DNA of 64,000 nucleotides, taken from Pseudomonas corrugata. Its GTDB lineage: Bacteria; Pseudomonadota; Gammaproteobacteria; Pseudomonadales; Pseudomonadaceae. Every line of letters starts with the position of its first letter. Position 1 is the stretch's first letter. The translations under genes were made by a program, and so were the position numbers. The notes beneath the pieces are model-generated. The model made no database searches. It had not been told where the DNA came from and saw only the letters and a program-made list of their open reading frames with translations. The stretch is from assembly GCF_001269905.1 (NCBI RefSeq), contig NZ_LHVK01000007.1, forward strand, positions 62,001 through 126,000. Direction: 5' to 3'. This document shows, piece by piece, positions 47,152 to 54,904 of this stretch.

Positions 47152-47514
47152 CAGACATAAACTCCTCGTTTCGATCCCTTTCCACACAGGGCTTGCGGAC
47201 AAGCGCCGGGCAGTGGCGCCCAGGCATTCGGGAGTGGCTTATGTAGTGACTGATGAGGGTTCTAGCCGTTCCCTCGGAGCGTGCCTGGATTTTCCCGGCC
47301 GGCGCCAAGCCGACGATGCGGCTGCTTGGTCCCCGATAGCGACCAGGGTGAGCCCCCAACAACTGACACCCAGGCCTGCTGGCCTTCGATCGTGTTATTG
47401 CCAAATGGCAGCCAGATTGCGAAATAAATGCTAATGACCTCTATACAGACAGGCTAAAATGCGCCCCGGCTAACCGCTGCCCCCTTTTCCAACGCGCCCC
47501 ACAAGGTTCGCTAC
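47152..47514. other. Divergent intergenic region katE/metN
   Basis: 363 bases presumably containing both promoters. I see no open frame with support, no REP, no clear terminator and no S-box or SAM riboswitch-like structure. A TTGCGA and a TATACA near 47420-47450 are spaced too far (19 bases) to call a sigma-70 promoter. Confidence 0.4.
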
Positions 47515-48522
47515 GTGATCGAGTTTCAAAACGTCCATAAAACCTACCGCGTCGCCGGTAAGGATATCCCCGCGCTGCACCCGACCAGTCTGACGATCGA
47601 GAACGGTCAGGTCTTCGGCTTGATTGGCCATTCTGGTGCAGGAAAAAGTACCCTGCTGCGTCTGATCAATCGCCTGGAGGACGCCAGCGGCGGCAAGATC
47701 ATCGTCGACGGTGAAGAAGTCACCGCCCTGGACGCCACAGGCCTTCGCCGCTTCCGTCAACAGGTCGGGATGATTTTCCAACACTTCAACCTGTTGGCCT
47801 CCAAGACCGTGGCCGACAACGTGGCCCTGCCACTGACCTTGGCGGGTGAGTTGTCCCGTAGCGAAATCGACCGGCGAGTGGCTGAATTGCTGGCCCGTGT
47901 AGGCTTGTCCGATCACGCCAGGAAATACCCGGCGCAGTTGTCCGGCGGCCAGAAGCAGCGCGTCGGCATCGCCCGCGCCCTGGCGACCAAGCCCAAGATT
48001 CTGCTGTGCGACGAGGCCACCAGTGCGCTGGACCCGCAGACCACCGCGTCGGTGCTGCAACTGCTGGCCGAAATCAACCGCGAGCTGAAGCTGACCATTG
48101 TGTTGATCACCCACGAAATGGACGTGATCCGCCGGGTCTGCGATGAAGTGGCGGTGATGGACGCCGGCGTCATCGTCGAGCAAGGGCCGGTGGCCGACGT
48201 GTTCCTGCACCCCAAGCACCCGACCACCAAGCGTTTCGTCCAGGAAGACGAGCAAATCGACGAGAGCGAACAACGCGACGATTTTGCCCATGTACCGGGA
48301 CGCATCGTGCGTCTGACATTCCAGGGCGACGCGACCTACGCACCATTACTCGGCACTGTCGCCCGGGAAACCGGTGTGGACTACAGCATCCTGGCCGGCC
48401 GTATCGACCGCATCAAAGACACTCCCTACGGGCAACTGACCCTCGCCATCACCGGCGGTGACATGGAAGCGGCGTTCGCCCACTTCACCGCGGCCGATGT
48501 CCACATGGAGGTGCTGCGCTGA
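47515..48522 (+). CDS. metN: Methionine ABC transporter ATPase MetN
   Basis: 335 residues, GTG start with AAGG eight bases upstream. Walker [10 protein letters not shown], signature [15 protein letters not shown], Walker [14 protein letters not shown] and the switch histidine in [10 protein letters not shown]-terminal NIL regulatory domain (about 265-335) senses methionine. One-base overlap (TGATG) with metI. The operon imports D- and L-methionine. Confidence 0.95.
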   Translation: MIEFQNVHKTYRVAGKDIPALHPTSLTIENGQVFGLIGHSGAGKSTLLRLINRLEDASGGKIIVDGEEVTALDATGLRRFRQQVGMIFQHFNLLASKTVADNVALPLTLAGELSRSEIDRRVAELLARVGLSDHARKYPAQLSGGQKQRVGIARALATKPKILLCDEATSALDPQTTASVLQLLAEINRELKLTIVLITHEMDVIRRVCDEVAVMDAGVIVEQGPVADVFLHPKHPTTKRFVQEDEQIDESEQRDDFAHVPGRIVRLTFQGDATYAPLLGTVARETGVDYSILAGRIDRIKDTPYGQLTLAITGGDMEAAFAHFTAADVHMEVLR

Positions 48523-49196
48523 TGGACCTGTTGAGTTCGTTCTTCTCAAATATCGACTGGCTGGAAATCTGGCTGGCGACCGGTGATACCTTCCTGATGC
48601 TGTTCGGTTCGCTGTTGTTCACCGTGCTGCTCGGCCTGCCGCTGGGGGTGCTGCTGTTTCTGTGCAGCCCACGCCAGTTGCTTGAGGCCCGCGGCGTTTA
48701 TGCGCTGTTGTCGCTGATCGTCAACATCCTGCGCTCGCTGCCGTTCATCATCCTATTGATCGTGATGATTCCGTTCACGGTATTGATTACCGGTACCTCG
48801 TTGGGCGTGGCCGGCGCAATTCCACCTCTGGTGGTCGGCGCGACACCGTTCTTCGCCCGCCTGGTGGAAACCGCCCTGCGCGAAGTCGATCGCGGCATCA
48901 TCGAAGCGACCCAGGCCATGGGCGCAACCACCCGGCAGATCATCGTCAACGCCTTGCTGCCGGAAGCCCGTCCGGGCATCTTTGCCGCGATTACGGTGAC
49001 AGCAATTACGCTGGTGTCCTACACGGCCATGGCCGGTGTGGTCGGGGCCGGTGGCTTGGGCGACCTGGCGATCCGGTTCGGTTACCAGCGTTTCCAGACC
49101 GATGTCATGGTGGTCACGGTGGTCTTGCTGCTGGTGCTGGTCCAGGTCCTGCAAACGGTAGGCGACAAGCTGGTTGTGCATTTCTCTAGAAAATAA
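48522..49196 (+). CDS. metI: Methionine ABC transporter permease MetI
   Basis: 224-residue permease with about five hydrophobic helices and the EAA-type loop EATQAMGATTRQIIVNALLPEARPGI-like sequence near residues 128-150. Typical N-terminal DTFLMLFGSLLFTVLLGLPLGVLL. Translationally coupled to metN and 78 bases before metQ. Confidence 0.95.
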   Translation: MDLLSSFFSNIDWLEIWLATGDTFLMLFGSLLFTVLLGLPLGVLLFLCSPRQLLEARGVYALLSLIVNILRSLPFIILLIVMIPFTVLITGTSLGVAGAIPPLVVGATPFFARLVETALREVDRGIIEATQAMGATTRQIIVNALLPEARPGIFAAITVTAITLVSYTAMAGVVGAGGLGDLAIRFGYQRFQTDVMVVTVVLLLVLVQVLQTVGDKLVVHFSRK

Positions 49197-49274
49197 GGCC
49201 TCGTGCCCATAAACCATGAGCCAGCCATTCGCTGGCAGGCGCCAAGAGCGGGCGCCCCACAAGGAGTTAGCTGA

Positions 49275-50045
49275 ATGAAGAAGTTATTGGTTGCCTTCGC
49301 TGCCGCCGCAGCGTTTTCCGCCCACGCCGACACCCTGACCGTTGCAGCAACGCCGGTGCCACACGCGCAGATTCTCGAGTTCGTCAAGCCGGCACTGGCC
49401 AAAGAAGGCGTGGACCTCAAGGTCAAGGTCTTCACCGACTACATCCAGCCGAACGTCCAGGTCGCCGAAAAGCGCCTGGACGCCAACTTCTTCCAGCACC
49501 AGCCGTACCTGGATGAGTTCAACAAGGCCAAGGGCACGCACTTGGTAAGCGTGACGGGTGTGCACCTGGAACCCCTGGGTGCCTACTCGAGCAAGTACAA
49601 GAAGCTCGAAGAACTGCCAGGCGGCGCCAACGTAGTGATCCCGAACGACGCCACCAACGGCGGCCGTGCGCTGTTGCTGCTGGCGAAGGCCGGGGTGATC
49701 AAGCTCAAGGATGCGACCAACATCCTGTCGACCACCAAGGACATTACCGAGAATCCAAAGGACCTGAAATTCCGTGAACTGGAAGCCGCGACCATTCCGC
49801 GCGTGCTGACCCAGGTCGACCTGGCGCTGATCAACACCAACTATGCGCTGGAAGCCAAGCTGGATCCGTCCAAGGATGCCCTGGTGATCGAAGGCAGCGA
49901 TTCGCCTTACGTGAACATCCTGGTGGCCCGTGAGGACGACAAGGACAGCGACGCAATGAAGAAGCTGGCCGCTGCATTGCATAGCCCGGAAGTGAAGGCT
50001 TTCATTCTGGAGAAGTACAAAGGCGCGGTTTTGCCGGCGTTCTGA
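49275..50045 (+). CDS. metQ: Methionine-binding protein MetQ
   Basis: 256-residue NlpA-family protein. Signal peptide about 1-19 (AAAAAFSAHA), then VAATPVPHAQILEFVKPAL and FFQHQPYLDEFNK typical of MetQ. No lipobox cysteine is present, so it should be a free periplasmic protein rather than the lipoprotein seen in E. coli. AAGGAG precedes the ATG, and a strong terminator follows. Confidence 0.94.
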   Translation: MKKLLVAFAAAAAFSAHADTLTVAATPVPHAQILEFVKPALAKEGVDLKVKVFTDYIQPNVQVAEKRLDANFFQHQPYLDEFNKAKGTHLVSVTGVHLEPLGAYSSKYKKLEELPGGANVVIPNDATNGGRALLLLAKAGVIKLKDATNILSTTKDITENPKDLKFRELEAATIPRVLTQVDLALINTNYALEAKLDPSKDALVIEGSDSPYVNILVAREDDKDSDAMKKLAAALHSPEVKAFILEKYKGAVLPAF

Positions 50046-50064
50046 TCTGATCGGTGATGAAAAA

Positions 50065-50100
50065 AACGGGGCTGCGTGGGAATGCAGGCCCGTTTTTTTT
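50065..50100 (+). terminator. Terminator of metNIQ
   Basis: AACGGGGCTGC and GCAGGCCCGTT form a stem with an 8-base loop followed by T8. A near-copy of this hairpin occurs at 52265-52297. Confidence 0.93.
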
Positions 50101-50163
50101 GCACTCATGATAAATTCCACGCCACGACCTCTAATGAATAGAGGGCATTCAGGGAGAGAAGTA

Positions 50164-50538
50164 GTGATCAAGTCTTTGTTGGTTGGGGCATTGTTGGCAA
50201 TGGCATCAGCATCGGCCTCTGCGATGAGTTGCGATAACCCTAGAAACGCTTATGACAGAACCTATTGCGCGTCGCTGAAAATGGTTCAGTCGGATCAGGA
50301 CATCAATGATCAATACAAGAAGACGATGAGCGCGCTGAACCCGGATCAAAAGAAAAAAGTAAAAGCCGCTCAGATCCAGTGGATCAAAATTCGTGACAAC
50401 GCCTGTTCCAACGATGGCCTGCTCTACCTGGACTGTGCCAACGAGAAGACCGAGGCGCGTATCGTCATACTCAAAGCTGTCGAGCGCGAGTGCCGTGCTG
50501 CCGGTTGCGACGACGCCAAGCTGTCGCAAGTCGAGTAA
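50164..50538 (+). CDS. LprI/DUF1311-type secreted protein
   Basis: 124 residues from a GTG at 50164 with GGGAGAG upstream. Signal peptide about 1-19 (MASASASA), then a cysteine-rich helical domain with SCDNPRNAYDRTYCASLKMVQSD, QDINDQYKKTMSAL and IQWIKIRDNAC. This is the DUF1311 family, which includes the lysozyme inhibitor LprI of Mycobacterium. A lysozyme-inhibitor role here is possible but unproven. A longer ATG-initiated reading from 50107 would hide the signal peptide. Confidence 0.78.
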   Translation: MIKSLLVGALLAMASASASAMSCDNPRNAYDRTYCASLKMVQSDQDINDQYKKTMSALNPDQKKKVKAAQIQWIKIRDNACSNDGLLYLDCANEKTEARIVILKAVERECRAAGCDDAKLSQVE

Positions 50539-50581
50539 CCCGTAACACTGAGTACGTCGAGCTTGCAGTCGCACCCCACGA

Positions 50582-50610
50582 AAAACCCGACGTAAAGCGT
50601 CGGGTTTTTC
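50582..50610. terminator. Bidirectional terminator hairpin
   Basis: AAAACCCGACG (50582-50592) pairs with CGTCGGGTTTT (50598-50608) around TAAAG, with further T and A flanks. It can end the DUF1311 gene and closely resembles the terminator next to the DUF6124 gene (53259-53293). Confidence 0.9.
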
Positions 50611-50611
50611 T

Positions 50612-50680
50612 TTGCCTGCCATCGCGGTTCGACGTTATCCGACACCCAATTCACCAACACAGAACTCATCTCGTCCTCTG
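50612..50680 (-). pseudogene. 3' remnant of a DUF6124-like gene
   Basis: The minus strand reads SSVLVNWVSDNVEPR, matching the last residues of the intact DUF6124 protein (GSLLANRVLDNVESR) at both protein and DNA level. The stop codon is lost, and nothing of the upstream coding region is recognisable. The adjacent terminator hairpin is also shared with the intact gene. Confidence 0.65.
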
Positions 50681-50867
50681 CTCCTTTTTTCATGCTTGGT
50701 GCAAGCTACTTATTGAGACCGATAACGCCCGATTTCTGAAATGCCTGAAATGCGTTCGAGGGCTGGGTAATGCTCCAGGGTCTTGCGAAGGTGTAATTCG
50801 ATTGTTTGCGTTGCTGGCGAGGTGCCACAATCGTTCTTTTTAGTTGCGTCACGATCAGGTGGATCAT

Positions 50868-51995
50868 ATGAGTTGCCTAGGATCTCGGGATGACCAGAAT
50901 TTGTTCATCGCCGCGCAGGTGCAAACCGACCGGCTACAGCAACTCTTTCGCCAATCGGTTTCAGCAGTTTTTGGCAGCTACCTCGCGGCCATCATGTTGT
51001 GTTGGTTGTGCTGGGATCGCTTTGAACACAGCGTCATCTTCTGGTGGCTGGCCATCCTGACCGGGTCGACGTTGTTGCGCGTCTCCTTGTTCATTGCCTA
51101 TGTTCGCAGCGACGAAAGCAAACGCACGCCTCAGCACTGGGAGCGCAAATACTGGATCACCCTCGTGCTGTCCGCCAGCATCTGGGGAGGCGGCGCATTG
51201 GCGCTCATGCCGGCGGACGATCTTCTGTCGCAGGCACTGGTCATGCTCTTTACGGTCGGCATGTCCGTCAGCGCGGTGTCCTGCTACTCGGCCTACCGCG
51301 ACATGACGCTCGCCTCCATTGGCCTGGTTCTGTTGCCATGCACAGCCTGGCTGCTGTTCCAACCGTCCCCGATCCAGGTTGGCATGGCGCTTTCAATTGT
51401 AGTGTTCGCAGCATTCGCAGCCCGCGCCACACACAAAATGTCCCAGGCACTGGAAACCGCTTTTCGACTGACTCGTGAAATGGAACAGGCGAACAGCATT
51501 TCAACCCGCGCCGCCCAAACCGATGAACTGACCGGCCTGAAGAGTCGACGGGCTTTTTTCGAGCATGCCCAACGGCTCTATGACCACTGCAAAGCCAACC
51601 GGCTGGAGTTATGCGCCGTGATGCTGGACATGGATCATTTCAAGCAGATCAACGATACCTATGGTCATCAGGTTGGGGATCAGGTGTTGCGCCAGATGGG
51701 CATGGTGATTAGCTCGTCCTTCCGTTCGACGGATATTCACGGTCGGCTAGGGGGAGAGGAGTTCGCGATCTTGCTTCCGGATACTTCCATTGAGGTCGCC
51801 ACCAGGATTGCAGAAGAACTGGTCCAGACTATTGGTGGGTTGGTAATCGAGCCTGTCCACGGGATAACGGCCAGCCTGGGCGTCGCGTCGACGGAGGCTG
51901 GACATAAAGACCTCAATAGCTTGATGAACAATGCGGATAAGGCGCTGTATCGGGCGAAGGCGTTGGGGCGTAATCAGGTGGCGGTGGCGCAGTAG
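50868..51995 (+). CDS. Membrane GGDEF diguanylate cyclase
   Basis: 375 residues. Five or six hydrophobic helices in the first about 190 residues form a membrane sensor of no named family. A short coiled segment leads to a GGDEF domain with TDELTGLKSRRAF, MLDMDHFKQINDTYGH and the active site RLGGEEFAILLPD, preceded by an I-site RSTD. It should make c-di-GMP and be product-inhibited. The ATG at 50868 has AGGTGGA upstream. It stands alone in the accessory stretch. Confidence 0.9.
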   Translation: MSCLGSRDDQNLFIAAQVQTDRLQQLFRQSVSAVFGSYLAAIMLCWLCWDRFEHSVIFWWLAILTGSTLLRVSLFIAYVRSDESKRTPQHWERKYWITLVLSASIWGGGALALMPADDLLSQALVMLFTVGMSVSAVSCYSAYRDMTLASIGLVLLPCTAWLLFQPSPIQVGMALSIVVFAAFAARATHKMSQALETAFRLTREMEQANSISTRAAQTDELTGLKSRRAFFEHAQRLYDHCKANRLELCAVMLDMDHFKQINDTYGHQVGDQVLRQMGMVISSSFRSTDIHGRLGGEEFAILLPDTSIEVATRIAEELVQTIGGLVIEPVHGITASLGVASTEAGHKDLNSLMNNADKALYRAKALGRNQVAVAQ

Positions 51996-52017
51996 GGGTG
52001 GATTTACCCGGATTGTG

Positions 52018-52099
52018 GAAAACGATAGGTTCCAGGGACAAGCTGCACAGTCAGTCGGGTTCTGGCGTAGCTGGAGGTAAAGGCGCCAGAATGTGTGGG
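52018..52099. repeat. 82-base dispersed repeat, copy A
   Basis: Aligns without gaps to 53887-53968 with 62 of 82 identical positions by hand count; the last 42 positions are the best conserved (TTCTGGCGTAG and AAAGGCGC). It starts 22 bases after the GGDEF stop and is followed by a REP. Confidence 0.75.
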
Positions 52100-52142
52100 C
52101 ATGATCAGAAGTTAAGCCAAAGTCTTGAAGACGCAAATGATC

Positions 52143-52170
52143 CGTGGCGAGGGAGCTTGCTCCCGCTCGG
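52143..52170. repeat. Single REP
   Basis: GTGGCGAGGGAGCTTGCTCC followed by CGCTCG, a variant REP hairpin 44 bases after repeat copy A. Confidence 0.75.
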
Positions 52171-52264
52171 TGGTACAGCCGTGGTAAACCGGATGAGTGC
52201 AGCAACTTTCAAGGCAGCGTCATATTCAGTGGAAGCAGGTACCTTCGCCACATGAATCAAACCA

Positions 52265-52297
52265 AACGGGGCCGCACATGAATGCAGCCCCGTTTTT
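52265..52297. terminator. Bidirectional terminator between GGDEF and SDR genes
   Basis: AACGGGGC and GCCCCGTT arms around a 16-base loop, with T5 on the plus strand. It is similar in stem and loop to the metNIQ terminator at 50065. Confidence 0.8.
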
Positions 52298-52362
52298 GTA
52301 TGCTCGGAATGTCGATTGGCCTTGGTGAGGACACTCATCTATGCGCTCACTAGGCGCCCCTG

Positions 52363-53151
52363 CTAAACGATGCTGTCCACCACACCTCCATCGACACGCA
52401 GCGCCGCCCCCGTGGTCGCCGAGGCCTGTTCCGAGCTGGCATAGATGATCATGTTGGCGACTTCCTCGACCCGCGCCGCGCGCTGGATGATCGAGGTGCT
52501 GCGGTGCTCGTTGACGAAATCCGCTGCCACCTTTTCCAGGCTTTCCCCGGTGCGCTCGACATCGGCCTGGAGCATTTGGGCAACACCTTCGGACAGCGTC
52601 GGCCCGGGCAGCACCGAGTTCACCGTAACGCCGGTGCCGGCAAGGCGCTTGGCCAGGCCGCGGGCAATGGAGAGTTGGGCGGTCTTGGTGAAACCGTAGT
52701 GGATCATGTCGGCAGGAATATTCACGCCAGATTCCGACGAGACAAACACAATCCGCCCCCAACCACGCTCGACCATGCCCTGCGCATAAGCCCTGGACAC
52801 ACGCACGCCGGACATCACGTTGGTTTCAAAGAAGCGCTGCCATTCGCTGTCTGGCGTATCGAAGAAATCTTCCAGCTTGAAGATGCCCAGGTTGTTGATG
52901 ACCACATCGAAGCGCGGGTACTTGGCGACCAATGCCTGGCAGCCTGACGCGTTGCTGAGATCCCCCACAAAACCTTCGGCCTTGGAAGCAAGATCACCCA
53001 AGCGCTGCAATGCGTCCTGCACGCTGCTCTCGCTGCGACCGTTGATGACCACGTGGGCGCCGGCTTCGAGGAAGCCTTTGGCGGTGGCGAAACCGATACC
53101 GCTGGTGGAGCCAGTGACTAAAACGTAACGGCCAGTGAAGTCGATTTTCAT
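52363..53151 (-). CDS. SDR-family oxidoreductase
   Basis: 262-residue classical short-chain dehydrogenase. Cofactor motif VTGSTSGIGFATA near residue 11, NNLG motif VVINNLGIF, catalytic serine in FVSSESG and YGFTK with Tyr and Lys, then LPGPTLSEGV. The start at 53151 has AAGGAG nine bases upstream; a longer frame to 53295 is unsupported. Complete and probably active, NAD(P)-dependent; substrate unknown. Confidence 0.9.
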   Translation of the reverse strand: MKIDFTGRYVLVTGSTSGIGFATAKGFLEAGAHVVINGRSESSVQDALQRLGDLASKAEGFVGDLSNASGCQALVAKYPRFDVVINNLGIFKLEDFFDTPDSEWQRFFETNVMSGVRVSRAYAQGMVERGWGRIVFVSSESGVNIPADMIHYGFTKTAQLSIARGLAKRLAGTGVTVNSVLPGPTLSEGVAQMLQADVERTGESLEKVAADFVNEHRSTSIIQRAARVEEVANMIIYASSEQASATTGAALRVDGGVVDSIV

Positions 53152-53258
53152 GGGAGGGACTCCTTGAGTAATGGACCAGAGGGCTGTGCGATGTTTGGCG
53201 AGACGGTATTTACGAGTTCTTCGTACAACGATTGAAGATAGCGACAATCCAGTAAAAC

Positions 53259-53293
53259 GAAGCAAACCCGACACACGGTGTCGGGTTTGCTTC
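53259..53293. terminator. 16-bp terminator hairpin of the DUF6124 gene
   Basis: GAAGCAAACCCGACAC (53259-53274) and its perfect complement (53278-53293) around ACG. On the minus strand it ends the DUF6124 transcript, just upstream of the SDR gene. Confidence 0.88.
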
Positions 53294-53317
53294 ATTGATT
53301 GAGCGAATGTCTACCTG

Positions 53318-53662
53318 CTATCGCGACTCAACGTTATCCAGCACCCGATTTGCCAGCAACGAACCCAGCTCGATCAGTTGCTGAATACCGAGTGCCACAT
53401 GACGGCGTGAACCTTCCAGTTCGAAGGCGAGGTCGTTGACCATGGCGTCAGCCGAGGCCAGGGTTTCGGTGAGGTTGGCGAGCAGGGATTCGTTGTCGAT
53501 GTCTTTTACGATTGTGAATATCTGGCCCGGCTGGGGATCGTCGGGTTTCGTCTCTTTGGGTGAGAGATAGAAATCCAGGGCGCGCTCCGCGGCTTCATCG
53601 AGCTTTTTTGTGCGCGGGGAGGCTTGCTCCGTTTCCGGAGGATTTGGAGTTACTTTGAACAT
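53318..53662 (-). CDS. DUF6124-family small protein
   Basis: 114 residues: a polar, proline-containing N-terminus (MFKVTPNPPETEQASP), then helical sequence with KKLDEAAERALDFYL, ESLLANLTETLASADAMVNDLAFELEG and a final helix RRHVALGIQQLIELG. This is the Pseudomonas-restricted DUF6124 family (formerly grouped with DUF3077), usually multicopy per genome. No signal peptide or membrane segment; function unknown. Its ribosome binding site is part of a long inverted repeat (see the leader entry). Confidence 0.85.
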   Translation of the reverse strand: MFKVTPNPPETEQASPRTKKLDEAAERALDFYLSPKETKPDDPQPGQIFTIVKDIDNESLLANLTETLASADAMVNDLAFELEGSRRHVALGIQQLIELGSLLANRVLDNVESR

Positions 53663-53664
53663 AA

Positions 53665-53751
53665 GCTGGAATCCTCAGTGAGGCCGCGACCTCTTCCCTA
53701 CTAAAAGAAGGGTGGCGGCTGTACGCAGGTTAGTAGACCGGGGATTCCAGC
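53665..53751 (-). promoter_or_regulatory. Structured leader masking the DUF6124 ribosome binding site
   Basis: On the minus strand GCTGGAATCC (53751-53742) is perfectly complementary to GGATTCCAGC (53674-53665), which contains the GAGGATT Shine-Dalgarno. The 67 bases between fold into a second hairpin (CCGCCACCCTTC with GGAAGAGGTCGCGG). Closed, the structure would block translation. Confidence 0.6.
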
Positions 53752-53886
53752 ATTGCCGGCGCGCCGAAGCGCCCTGCGCACAGCCACCATCAAGAACAGG
53801 GATGGAAAATACCTGCCTGAATGGAGCTCATGCATCTTGCGGGAAACCACGGGCTACTAAACCCGACCACTGATGAGCAGTGGCAG

Positions 53887-53968
53887 GAAGACGATAGAAC
53901 CCGGGGGCAAAGCGCACAAGCGGGCGGATTCTGGCGTAGTTGTAGGCAAAGGCGCAAGGATGCGTGGG
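53887..53968. repeat. 82-base dispersed repeat, copy B
   Basis: Second copy of the element at 52018-52099, same orientation and exactly the same length. It is followed after 45 bases by a REP. Confidence 0.75.
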
Positions 53969-54012
53969 TTGGCTGAGGGGTTGGAGTGGGGCGATAAACA
54001 AGGAGTTGGGTT

Positions 54013-54055
54013 GGGGCTGCTGCGCAGCCCAGCGGGGATAAATCCCCTCGCCACA
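54013..54055. repeat. REP with GGGCTGC hairpin
   Basis: GGGGCTGCTGCGCAGCCC hairpin joined to CAGCGGGGATAAATCCCCTC. A partial unit, GTGGCGAGGGGCTTGCTTG, follows at about 54106. Confidence 0.8.
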
Positions 54056-54138
54056 ATGAATGATCTCGCCGGCATCCGGGACACTTCATGTGGAAATGGT
54101 TTGCAGTGGCGAGGGGCTTGCTTGTTCTCAATCGGTGA

Positions 54139-54492
54139 TCAGGACGCAGACCACACAGCCAGCTCATAACCGTCCGGGTCGATAAAGTGGAAACGTTGCC
54201 CACCCGGGAAGGCGAACACCTCACGGCTGATGGTGGCTCCTGCGGCCTTTAGTCTGAGTTGGGTACCTTCCAGGTCATCCGCGTACAAAATGATCAACGG
54301 GCCGCCCGGGCGCACAGGTTCACCGGTTGTGAAGCCACCGGTCAGGCGACCGTCGCTGAACTCGGTATAGGTTGGGCCATAGTCGACGAAACGCCAGCCG
54401 AATACGCTTCCATAGAAGGCTTTGCTTCGGCCGATATCGTTGACGTTGAACTCGATGTTATCGATCTGGCGGTCGTTACCTCGAATGCCCAT
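54139..54492 (-). CDS. VOC (glyoxalase/bleomycin-resistance) family protein
   Basis: 117 residues with the paired beta-alpha-beta-beta-beta modules of the vicinal oxygen chelate fold: IDNIEFNVNDIGRSKAFYGSVFGW in the first half and FHFIDPDGYELAVW at the end. Similar to small lactoylglutathione lyase-like proteins of unknown substrate. Complete; single gene. Confidence 0.85.
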   Translation of the reverse strand: MGIRGNDRQIDNIEFNVNDIGRSKAFYGSVFGWRFVDYGPTYTEFSDGRLTGGFTTGEPVRPGGPLIILYADDLEGTQLRLKAAGATISREVFAFPGGQRFHFIDPDGYELAVWSAS

Positions 54493-54585
54493 TGGCGCTT
54501 CCTTGGCTGGTTGGGGATAGGGGAGGTTAGGCTATTGAATTGTGCTTTGGAAATCAGGTTGGCTGGGGGAGGGCTTCAGGCGGTT

Positions 54586-54628
54586 GGGACTGCTGTGCAG
54601 TCCAGCGGGGATAAATCCCCTCGCCACA
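54586..54628. repeat. REP (GTGGCGAGGGG type)
   Basis: GGACTGCTGTGCAGTCC hairpin joined to AGCGGGGATAAATCCCCTCG. Confidence 0.8.
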
Positions 54629-54667
54629 GGAAGGTGGAGTCAGTTAATTCAGCGGCGGCTGTGAGGG

Positions 54668-54696
54668 CGCTATCGCGAGCAGGCTCGCTCCCACAG
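54668..54696. repeat. Single REP
   Basis: GCTATCGCGAGCAGGCTCGC unit without a nearby inverted partner of its own class. Confidence 0.8.
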
Positions 54697-54735
54697 TTTT
54701 CCCGGGTGGTTCACAGACATTGCATCCATCCCAAT

Positions 54736-54831
54736 CCTGTGGGAGCTGAGCTTGCTCGCGATGGCGGTGGGTCTGCTTGCACCGATGTTGACTGTGTCGC
54801 CGTCATCGCGAGCAAGCTCGGCTCCCACAGG
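54736..54831. repeat. REP pair
   Basis: Arms CCTGTGGGAGCTGAGCTTGC (from 54736) and its inverted partner ending at 54831. It is the third REP element in the 412-base gap before htrB1; no gene is seen there. Confidence 0.88.
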
Positions 54832-54904
54832 GGTTCTTGGGTGTTCGTAGACTCTGCATCCACCATAAATCCCGGTGGGGCCGATCTTATGGAGTGGCGG
54901 GCCT

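Noticed and set aside
45058..47160. Long open frame antisense to katE
   Set aside because: Mirror of the catalase codon pattern with no recognisable protein features.
47152..47514. SAM or S-box riboswitch before metN
   Set aside because: No conserved riboswitch core or terminator/antiterminator pair is visible.
51747..52205. Minus-strand open frame overlapping the GGDEF 3' end
   Set aside because: It is a translation of the 82-base repeat plus antisense GGDEF; a related frame at 53790-54224 has the same origin.
53790..54224. Minus-strand open frame with LQLRQNP-like sequence
   Set aside because: Generated by repeat copy B and REP DNA; it overlaps the VOC gene end and has no ribosome binding site.
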